Assembly (NCBI RefSeq): GCF_002102255.1
Contig: NZ_LQPH01000126.1
Coordinates: 1 to 58,380, forward strand
Direction: 5' to 3'
From: Mycobacterium nebraskense
Lineage (GTDB): Bacteria; Actinomycetota; Actinomycetes; Mycobacteriales; Mycobacteriaceae
Length of the DNA stretch: 58,380 bases
Shown: piece after piece, positions 52,670 through 58,380 of the stretch
Layout: each line of letters opens with the position of its first letter
Position numbering within the stretch: position 1 is the first letter of the stretch
Program-made: the position numbers and the translations under genes
The notes under the pieces: model-generated
What the model was told of the DNA's origin: nothing
The model's database searches: none
What the model saw: only the letters and a program-made list of their open reading frames with translations

Positions 52670-52680
52670 CAGCCCCGTAG

Positions 52681-53532
52681 TCAGGCGGGTGGCGTGGCTG
52701 CGTGCCGTCGCATCCAGAAGGAGTAGAGCGCACCGATCACCGCGGTGACCAGACCGTAGAGCGCAACGGCTCCGTGTTCGTCCGCGTTGGGAAAGTTCGC
52801 CGATGCGATGGTCAACGCCGTTGCGGGGTGACGGCAGCTGCTGGCGAATGCCAACACCGCGGATGACTGGCGTTCGGGCCCGCCCAGCACATGCCCGACG
52901 ACGACCGTGCTGCCCACGAATAGCACCATCGCCACCAATGTCGATTCGCCCAGGAGCTTCCACATGCTCGGCGCCGCGGCGATCAGGAGAACGACCATGG
53001 CCACCGGCAGGGCCAACCGCTGCACGCGCTCGATCGGACCTTCGATACGGGCGGCGGTCGCCGGCCAGCGCTTTCGGATCACCATCCCCGCGACGAGCGG
53101 CGCCAACACCGACATCAACATGAGTTCCGCGATGGCCAAAGGGCTTGCGACATACTGGCGCCCGAACGCGCGCCCCATCAAACACGCCGCCACAAAAATC
53201 ACCGGAACGGCAAGAACGGCGAGCACCATGACAAGGCCGAGCCCGTATTGAGCGCGCCCGCCGGCCTTTTCTCCCCGCCGCGGCAGCAGCGGCGGTAAAG
53301 GTGAAATCGCCAGGGTGACAAGCGCGATGGCCACCTCGGACCGCAGGTCCAACACGCCCACCAGTACTGCGGCGATCACCGGCGCAACGACCAGCACGGA
53401 CAGCAGTGAACGGGTCAGCAGATGCGGCCGGCGCAGCAGGTAGGTGACGTCTGCGAACTGCACGGTCAACCCGTAACCGAGGATCACCACGAAAAGGCTG
53501 ATCTGGAAGGCAATCCGTGCCGCATCGGCCAT
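52681..53532 (-). CDS. BASS-type (bile acid:sodium symporter-like) transporter
   Basis: 283-residue membrane protein with about nine or ten hydrophobic segments (LVVILGYGL region, TRSLLSVLVVAPVIAAVLVG, LVMVLAVLAVPVIFVAACLM, ALPVAMVVLLIAAAPSMWKL). The phrase ISPLPPLLPRRGEKAGGRAQ and the late SSCRHPATALTIASANFPNA resemble the crossover region of BASS proteins, which move organic anions with sodium. The exact substrate is unknown; AEC-type carriers are an alternative. The ATG at 53532 is taken; a GTG two codons upstream (53538) is possible. It converges with the GAP gene. Confidence 0.75.
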   Translation of the reverse strand: MADAARIAFQISLFVVILGYGLTVQFADVTYLLRRPHLLTRSLLSVLVVAPVIAAVLVGVLDLRSEVAIALVTLAISPLPPLLPRRGEKAGGRAQYGLGLVMVLAVLAVPVIFVAACLMGRAFGRQYVASPLAIAELMLMSVLAPLVAGMVIRKRWPATAARIEGPIERVQRLALPVAMVVLLIAAAPSMWKLLGESTLVAMVLFVGSTVVVGHVLGGPERQSSAVLAFASSCRHPATALTIASANFPNADEHGAVALYGLVTAVIGALYSFWMRRHAATPPA

Positions 53533-53793
53533 GGTCACGGAGGCCAGCCTGCCACGCCGGACTGGGTAGCGTGCGGAAGTGTTCGAGTCTGCACCCACCA
53601 GGCAGGCGCTGGACGCGTGGCCCGCATACGCGCTCAAGATCGCACCCGAACCACAGCTCGCGACATGAGGGCCGCATCCGAGCCTCCGCCGGTGGCGTCG
53701 AGTGTGGGCCCTACGTACGGCAACCGCCCGGAATTCGCCCCTGGCGCCCGTCTTGGAGGCATACCGGCCGGCCGCAGGTGGCATCCTGGCCGT

Positions 53794-54462
53794 GTGGGTT
53801 TACTCATCCGGTTGGCAGAGCTGTTGATCGTGATCCTGCCCCTGGCGGCTGCGACCGTCGCCGCCGTGCGCGCGTTCGGCGCCAACCGACGGCGCGCCGA
53901 ACAACCGGACGCCGATCGGGCAGGGTTGCCGGACACTGCCACCGCAAGCTCAGGCGACAATCACGTCGCCCAGTGGCGGTCTCTGCGTCGCGTCCTCGAG
54001 GAACACAGCCGCACCGACGCGCGATGGCTCGAGTACGAACTCGACATCGCCAAGCTGCTCGACTTCCCGCTCATGACCAACATGCGCGATCCGCTCACGG
54101 TGGCCTTCCACAAAGCCAAGCTAAGCGCCGACTTCCTGCGCCCCGCCAAAGCCGAAGACCTCCTCGACGACCGGGAGGCCGCCGCGCAATACCGGACCGC
54201 CGTCACGGATTACGTGACCGCCTTCAACGCCGCCGAGACGGAAGCGATACGCAGACGCCGCAGCGACTTCTCCCGAGCGGACCAGCAGCGAATCGCGCGC
54301 GCTCAGAACCTGCTACGAGTAGCGTCGGACCCCGCCGCGGCAGCGCAGGAACGCCGGCACGCCTACGAGTTGGCGCGCCAGGAACTCGAGGGCCTCGTCG
54401 TGTTGCCGGCCACCACGCAAGCCGGCATCGAGCGAAGGGTCTTCGGGGAGTTGGAGGGATGA
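53794..54462 (+). CDS. Hypothetical membrane-anchored protein
   Basis: 222-residue protein starting at a GTG (53794). It has an N-terminal hydrophobic helix (LAELLIVILPLAAATVAAVR) and a long soluble part rich in Arg, Glu and Ala with helical periodicity (WRSLRRVLEEHSRTDARWLE, ETEAIRRRRSDFSRADQQRI, ELARQELEGLVVLPATTQAG). It looks like a helical cytoplasmic domain tethered to the membrane. Its stop overlaps the start of the next gene in ATGA (54459-54462), so the two are translationally coupled. I do not recognise the family. Confidence 0.8.
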   Translation: MGLLIRLAELLIVILPLAAATVAAVRAFGANRRRAEQPDADRAGLPDTATASSGDNHVAQWRSLRRVLEEHSRTDARWLEYELDIAKLLDFPLMTNMRDPLTVAFHKAKLSADFLRPAKAEDLLDDREAAAQYRTAVTDYVTAFNAAETEAIRRRRSDFSRADQQRIARAQNLLRVASDPAAAAQERRHAYELARQELEGLVVLPATTQAGIERRVFGELEG

Positions 54463-55232
54463 CCGCGACGCCCGGCCCGCCGGTCCCCGAACCCGGCGGC
54501 GGCCAAAGCCTCGCGGGATACCCGGTCACGCCGCCGCCGCTGCCCGGCCCCGTCACCTTCGATCAGCGCTGGCGTGATCTGACCTTCATCCACTGGCCGG
54601 TGCGGCCCGACACCGTGGAAACGATGTACCCGCCCGGCACCCGCCCCGACGTCTTCGCCGACGGGATGACCTACGTCGGGTTGATCCCGTTTGTCATGGG
54701 CAGCACCAAAGTTGCTTCCGTGCTTCGGCTTCCGTACTTCGGTAGCTTTCCCGAGACCAACGTCCGGCTGTATTCCGTGGACGACGCCGGCCGGCACGGG
54801 GTGCTGTTCCGGTCGCTGGAAACGGCGCGGCTGGCCGTCGTGCCGGTCACCCGGGTCGCCCTAGGCGTGCCCTACACCTGGGCGAGGATGCGGACGCAGC
54901 GGCACGGCAACCGCGTCACGTATCGCAGCGTGCGCCGGTGGCCCCGCCGCGGCTTGCAGAGCCGGATCGAGATCGCCATCGGCGCCCCAGTCGAACCGAC
55001 GCCGCTGGAAATCTGGCTCACCGCCCGATGGGGCGCGCACACTCGCAAGGCCGGCCGCACCTGGTGGATACCGAACGAGCACGAAACCTGGCCGTTGCGG
55101 GCGGCCGACATCGTCGAGCTGGACGATGAGCTGGTGGCGGCCAACGCCGTGCGCCCCGCCGGCGAGCGGTTACGCGCGCTCTTTTCACCCGGGGTGCGAA
55201 CGCGCTTCGGCCGCCCCAGCGTCGTCGCGTGA
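54459..55232 (+). CDS. DUF2071-family protein (YqjF/Rv1927-like)
   Basis: 257-residue cytoplasmic protein, the length of Rv1927. The DUF2071 pattern is visible: QRWRDLTFIHWPVRPDTVET near the N-terminus, GTRPDVFADGMTYVGLIPFV, LRLPYFGSFPETNVRLYSVD, and GVLFRSLETARLAVVPVTRV with GVPYTWARM after it. The fold is an acetoacetate-decarboxylase-like barrel; YqjF-type proteins have no established function. Start ATG at 54459 overlaps the previous stop. The stop at 55232 is one base from the convergent SDR stop. Confidence 0.88.
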   Translation: MTATPGPPVPEPGGGQSLAGYPVTPPPLPGPVTFDQRWRDLTFIHWPVRPDTVETMYPPGTRPDVFADGMTYVGLIPFVMGSTKVASVLRLPYFGSFPETNVRLYSVDDAGRHGVLFRSLETARLAVVPVTRVALGVPYTWARMRTQRHGNRVTYRSVRRWPRRGLQSRIEIAIGAPVEPTPLEIWLTARWGAHTRKAGRTWWIPNEHETWPLRAADIVELDDELVAANAVRPAGERLRALFSPGVRTRFGRPSVVA

Positions 55233-55233
55233 G

Positions 55234-56004
55234 CTACGGGCAGGTGTACCCGCCGTCGATCACGACGTCGGAACCGGTCATGTAGCTGGAAGCCTCGCTC
55301 GCCAGGTAGAGGTACAGGCCGGTGAGCTCCTCGGGGCGGCCTATCCGCCCGAGCGGTATCTTCGGCTCCCACAGCCGGTGGTATTCCGTCAACGGCTCCA
55401 CGAGTTCGGTGAGGATGTAACCCGGGCTGACGCTGTTGACCCGGATGTTGTGCGGCGCGAGCTCCACGGCCATGGCCTTGGTCAGGTGGATGACCGCGGC
55501 TTTGGACGTGCAGTAGTGACCCACTTGCTGCGGGACGTTGATGATGTGGCCCGACATCGAGGCCGTGGTGATGATGGCGCCGCCCTGGCCCTGCCGGACC
55601 ATCGCCCTGGCGGCCGCTTGCGCGGTGAGGAAAACGCCTGTGACATTGGTGCTTTGGATGCGCTCGAACTCGTCGAGCGACATGTCCAGCATCCCGTTCA
55701 CGGTGATGATGCCGGCGTTGCAGACCGCGATGTCGACGCCGCCCAACTCCGCGGTCACCCGGTCCAGCATCGCAATCACCTGATCGGGTTGGGTCACATC
55801 GCACGGGATCGGCACGACCCTGCCCTCGCCGTCCGCCGCGATCTCCCTGGCCACCTGTTCCAGTCCCTCGGCACGCCGCGCAGCAATGGCCACGTCGGCG
55901 CCCGCTTGCAGGTATGCCTGCGCCACTTTCCTGCCGATCCCGCTGGATGCCCCAGTCACCAGCGCCCGTTTGCCGCGCAGATCAAACAACTTCAAGACGT
56001 TCAT
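55234..56004 (-). CDS. Short-chain dehydrogenase/reductase (Rv1928c-like)
   Basis: 256-residue NAD(P)-dependent oxidoreductase. Cofactor loop TGASSGIG at 17-24, NAG at 96-98, active site Tyr164-x3-Lys168 in VGHYCTSKAAVIHLTKAM, and the closing IPLGRIGRPEELTGLYLYLA, with a final SDVVIDGGYTCP. Full catalytic set, no signal peptide. It may act on steroid or hydroxyacyl substrates: a KstR-like box lies 34 bases upstream, between this gene and the divergent SnoaL-like gene. Length and place match Rv1928c. Confidence 0.94.
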   Translation of the reverse strand: MNVLKLFDLRGKRALVTGASSGIGRKVAQAYLQAGADVAIAARRAEGLEQVAREIAADGEGRVVPIPCDVTQPDQVIAMLDRVTAELGGVDIAVCNAGIITVNGMLDMSLDEFERIQSTNVTGVFLTAQAAARAMVRQGQGGAIITTASMSGHIINVPQQVGHYCTSKAAVIHLTKAMAVELAPHNIRVNSVSPGYILTELVEPLTEYHRLWEPKIPLGRIGRPEELTGLYLYLASEASSYMTGSDVVIDGGYTCP

Positions 56005-56037
56005 GCGATATCCCTATCCCGACGAGCGACCAATAAC

Positions 56038-56051
56038 CGAAACACGTTCTA
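56038..56051. promoter_or_regulatory. KstR-like operator between SDR and SnoaL-like genes
   Basis: CGAAACACGTTCTA agrees with TnnAACnnGTTnnA except for its first base. It lies in the 58-base gap between the leftward SDR (start 56004) and the rightward gene at 56063, so one KstR dimer could shut both promoters. Confidence 0.65.
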
Positions 56052-56062
56052 GTGTGTCCGCC

Positions 56063-56539
56063 ATGGGCAAATTCACCAGGGCAGAAATCGAGCAAGCCGT
56101 CGAGAACTACACGCGGGTCGTGGAGGGGTGCAGCGCCTCGGGGGATTGGCGACCCTTCGCCGATCTCTTCACCGAGGATGTCGTCTACACCGAACACCAC
56201 TACGGAGTGTTCCACGGCCGCGAGGCCGTGCGGGACTGGATCGTCGCGGTCATGGCGCCGTTCCCGCACATGCGATTTCCGTCCGACTGGACCGCCTACG
56301 ACGAGGACAACGACGCCGTGGTCGTGATGATCAAGAATCTGCTCGACCATCCAACGGATCCCAAGGGTGAGCCCTTCTGGTTTCCGAACTGGACCCGGCT
56401 GGTCTATGCCGGGGACGGCTTGTTCTCCAGCGAGGAGGACATCTACAACCCCAACCGGGATGCGCCCGGTGTGGTGACCGCCTGGCTGCAGGCCGGGGGT
56501 CAGCTCGCGTCTGACGAGATCCTGCAGCCCAACGCCTGA
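56063..56539 (+). CDS. SnoaL-like / NTF2-fold protein
   Basis: 158-residue small protein with the cone-shaped NTF2/SnoaL pattern: a first helix (IEQAVENYTRVVEGCSASGD), the typical WRPFADLFTEDVVYTEHHYG loop, then GREAVRDWIVAVMAPFPHMR and a strand-rich second half. SnoaL-like proteins include steroid isomerases, limonene epoxide hydrolases and polyketide cyclases; the Asp and His residues in DVVYTEHHYG are candidates for catalysis. Sharing a KstR-like box with the divergent SDR points to sterol or terpenoid chemistry (inference). The ATG at 56063 is only about 12 bases from that box, so a very short leader is likely. Confidence 0.88.
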   Translation: MGKFTRAEIEQAVENYTRVVEGCSASGDWRPFADLFTEDVVYTEHHYGVFHGREAVRDWIVAVMAPFPHMRFPSDWTAYDEDNDAVVVMIKNLLDHPTDPKGEPFWFPNWTRLVYAGDGLFSSEEDIYNPNRDAPGVVTAWLQAGGQLASDEILQPNA

Positions 56540-57277
56540 CTAGGCGGACGCCGGCTGGCGTCCCCGCCGCCGCGACCGCACGGCCGCCAACGCCTGCTCC
56601 CACGCCAGCATCGTGGCCGCCTTCATGTTGGCCGGCTTCACAGTGTCCCTGGACAGCAGCGCGGTGGCGGCCGCCTTCGTGGTCGCCGACGCCTTCGACA
56701 TATGGCCGGAGTCAAAAGGCGGCTGGGGGTCGTATTCGATCGCCAACTGAATCGCCTTCGCGCGGCCTTCGCCGCCGATCTCGCCGGCCAGCCACAGCGC
56801 CATATCGAGCCCCGCCGACACCCCCGCACAGGTGACGACGTCGTCCTGGTGCACGATTCGCTCGTCGCCCACCGCGACAGCGCCGAACGCCTTCAACGCC
56901 GGAACGGTCAGCCAGTGCGACGTGGCGCGCCGGCCCACGAGCAGGCCGGCGGCCGCCAGGATCACCGACCCGGAGCACACCGACGTCGTCCAACGAGCGG
57001 TCTGGTGCGCCCGGCGCAGCCAGTCCAGCAGCGCCTCGTCACGGGCATGCACCGGGGTCGACGGGCCACCCGGCACGAGAACCACGTCGGGCGAAGGTGT
57101 TTCGGCCAGCGAATGGGTGGCCCCGATGACCAGCACGCCCGAGTCGGCGGTGATCGGCCCCGCCTCGTGCCAGACGAACCGCACCTCGGCGTCCGGCAAA
57201 TTGCGCAGCACCTCGTACGGGCCGATCATGTCCAGCGCGGTGAATCCTGGATAGGTCACGATCGCGATTTGAGTCAT
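56540..57277 (-). CDS. DJ-1/PfpI-family protein (Rv1930c-like)
   Basis: 245-residue class I glutamine-amidotransferase-like protein. Landmarks: TYPGFTALDMIGPYEVLRNL, PDVVLVPGGPSTPVHARDEA, and the nucleophile elbow TTSVCSGSVILAAAGLLVGR with the Cys, followed by ATSHWLTVPALKAFGAVAV with the His. These are the features of isonitrile hydratase-like members. A basic, Ala/Lys-rich tail of about 45 residues (KAAATALLSRDTVKPANMKA) extends beyond the domain. It is 18 bases downstream of its probable regulator. Rv1930c is, as I recall, shorter, so the M. tuberculosis copy may be truncated. Confidence 0.9.
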   Translation of the reverse strand: MTQIAIVTYPGFTALDMIGPYEVLRNLPDAEVRFVWHEAGPITADSGVLVIGATHSLAETPSPDVVLVPGGPSTPVHARDEALLDWLRRAHQTARWTTSVCSGSVILAAAGLLVGRRATSHWLTVPALKAFGAVAVGDERIVHQDDVVTCAGVSAGLDMALWLAGEIGGEGRAKAIQLAIEYDPQPPFDSGHMSKASATTKAAATALLSRDTVKPANMKAATMLAWEQALAAVRSRRRGRQPASA

Positions 57278-57295
57278 GGTGTCGTCCTTTCTGCT

Positions 57296-58273
57296 TCAGG
57301 CGAAGGCCTTCCGGTATTGGTCGGGCGGGATGCCGACCCGGCGAAGGAAGTTGCGCCGCATGGTTTCCGCGGTGCCGAAGCCGCAGCGGGTCGCGATCGC
57401 GACGACGGTGTCGTCGGTCTCCTCCAACTGCCTGCGCGCGGCTTCGGTGCGGATGCGCTCGACGTACTGGCCGGGCGCCTCGCCGACCTCGGCGGTGAAC
57501 ACGCGGGTGAAGTGCCGCGGGCTCATCGCCGCGCGTCGGGCCAGCTCGTCGATGCTGTGCTCGCCGCCCGGTTCCGTCTCGATCGCCTCCTGCACCGCGC
57601 GGATCGAGTTCCGTTTGGCGCGCGGCATCCACACCGGCGCCGCGAACTGCGTCTGCCCCCCGGGGCGGCGCAGATACAGCACCAGCCAGCGGGCGACCGT
57701 CTGCGCAACCTCGGTGCCGTGGTCGTCCTCGACCAGCGAGAGCGCGAGGTCGATCCCCGCGGTGACGCCCGCGGCCGTCCATACGGTGTCCGAGCTGCGG
57801 ACGAAGATCGGGTCGGCGTCGACGTCGATCGCGGGGAACTCGCGGGCCAGCCGCCCGGCGAAGGCCCAGTGCGTCGTCACCCGCTGCCCGTCCAACAGCC
57901 CCGCCTCGGCCGCCAGGAACGCGCCGGTGCACACCGTGACCACGCGGCGGGCGTTTGCGGCGACGGCCTTGATCCAGCCGATCAGCTCGGCATCCGACCG
58001 CGCCGCGTCGACACCACCGCCGCCTGGCAGCACGACCGTGTCAATCTTCTCGCTGGGGTCGCCGGGTTCAGGCAGCGGCGCCGCGACGAAGGCCAGTCCG
58101 GTGGGGGTGGTCACGGGCCGGCCGTCGACGGAGGCCACGACGACGTCGTACCCACCGCCGGTGAGCAGCGATGCGCCGCTGAAGACGTCGTGCGGTCCCA
58201 CCACGTCGAGCGCCTGCACGCCGGGAAAACCGGCGATGACCACCTTGCGAGCCATGGACTTAGTGTTCGGCAC
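57296..58273 (-). CDS. GlxA-type AraC-family regulator with DJ-1 domain (Rv1931c-like)
   Basis: 325-residue transcription factor: N-terminal DJ-1/PfpI-like sensor domain (GFPGVQALDVVGPHDVFSGA, then VVTVCTGAFLAAEAGLLDGQ, which keeps the nucleophile-type Cys and the following THWAFAGRL His) and a C-terminal AraC helix-turn-helix pair (HSIDELARRAAMSPRHFTRV and VVAIATRCGFGTAETMRRNF). The start may be the GTG at 58273 or the ATG at 58255. It is upstream of, and probably regulates, the PfpI gene. It is divergent from the gene beyond the right edge, expected from synteny to be tpx. Confidence 0.92.
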   Translation of the reverse strand: MPNTKSMARKVVIAGFPGVQALDVVGPHDVFSGASLLTGGGYDVVVASVDGRPVTTPTGLAFVAAPLPEPGDPSEKIDTVVLPGGGGVDAARSDAELIGWIKAVAANARRVVTVCTGAFLAAEAGLLDGQRVTTHWAFAGRLAREFPAIDVDADPIFVRSSDTVWTAAGVTAGIDLALSLVEDDHGTEVAQTVARWLVLYLRRPGGQTQFAAPVWMPRAKRNSIRAVQEAIETEPGGEHSIDELARRAAMSPRHFTRVFTAEVGEAPGQYVERIRTEAARRQLEETDDTVVAIATRCGFGTAETMRRNFLRRVGIPPDQYRKAFA

Positions 58274-58380
58274 ACCCCATCATGTCGTCTACGCCGTGTA
58301 GCCGGTCGTGTCCCTGCCGCGGTGTAAAAGAATCCGGACGTAGGTTCCCTCGAAGACCGGCAAGTCTGATGGAAGGAGCA
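58274..58380. promoter_or_regulatory. Divergent promoter region and ribosome site for the next gene (tpx expected)
   Basis: The 107 bases after the AraC-type gene hold GGAAGGAG at 58371-58378, an excellent ribosome site whose start codon would fall just past the window end. M. tuberculosis has tpx (thiol peroxidase, Rv1932) in this position. AT-rich TGTAAAAGAATCC at about 58323-58335 may be part of a promoter. The coding sequence itself is outside the window. Confidence 0.55.

Overview
This window comes from a high-GC, slow-growing Mycobacterium. It carries an antigen 85B gene next to a secreted chorismate mutase and an Rpf. It also holds a long run of genes in the order known for M. tuberculosis Rv1880c to Rv1932: cyp140, lppE, SDR, SRPBCC, rpfC, chorismate mutase, fbpB, then Rv1887, Rv1891-Rv1893, a nitronate monooxygenase, dtd, cinA, nanT, aao, lppC, fadB5, Rv1913, Rv1914c, aceA, fadD31, and at the right edge the Rv1930c/Rv1931c pair divergent from where tpx should start. 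It is not the M. tuberculosis complex: the isocitrate lyase 2 gene is intact, several M. tuberculosis genes are missing from their slots (lipJ, furA-katG) and many extra genes are inserted. The antigen 85B, including its Gly-rich C-terminus, looks most like M. avium complex proteins, but I cannot name the species.

Layout. 0-6 kb: P450, lipoprotein, SDR, SRPBCC, Rpf, chorismate mutase and antigen 85B, mostly cell-envelope or exported functions. 6-13 kb: a membrane-anchored protein with an Hsp70-like N-terminal pattern, a YceI-like protein, a zinc alcohol dehydrogenase, a CYP125-like P450, three small Rv1891-1893-like genes and a nitronate monooxygenase. 13-20 kb: a Baeyer-Villiger monooxygenase with an alcohol dehydrogenase, a HAD phosphatase, a methyltransferase, D-aminoacyl-tRNA deacylase, a thiamine-binding-like protein and a macro domain. 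20-27 kb: CinA, NanT, a Tat-exported lipase, an amidohydrolase, a small membrane protein, enoyl-CoA hydratase and D-amino acid oxidase.

27.7-37 kb is a non-syntenic block of about 9.4 kb in the place where M. tuberculosis has furA-katG. It holds CMD, nitroreductase and SRPBCC genes on one strand. Facing away is a cassette in which an acyl-AMP ligase lies between two copies of an unfamiliar two-domain protein. Next come a nitronate monooxygenase and tautomerase under a divergent LysR gene, then a TetR gene with twin operators in front of a phytoene-desaturase-like oxidoreductase. This block is the best candidate here for an undescribed catabolic system.

37-46 kb: PEBP lipoprotein, SRPBCC, FadB5, metallo-hydrolase, full-length isocitrate lyase 2, a Gly/Pro-rich lipoprotein, a luciferase-like monooxygenase and a Gln-rich exported protein. 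46-58 kb: fatty acyl-AMP ligase, beta-lactamase-fold esterase, an arylsulfatase whose stop codon abuts the start of a GAP-family membrane protein, a BASS-type transporter, two conserved hypotheticals, an SDR and a SnoaL-like protein sharing a KstR-like box, and a DJ-1/PfpI protein with its GlxA/AraC-type regulator.

Three boxes matching or nearly matching the KstR consensus (TnnAACnnGTTnnA) lie in front of the CYP125-like gene, the nitronate monooxygenase and the SDR/SnoaL pair. They tie parts of the window to sterol catabolism. I see no tRNA, rRNA, insertion sequence, prophage or CRISPR array. Gene names taken from synteny rest on memory of the M. tuberculosis gene order, not on a search.
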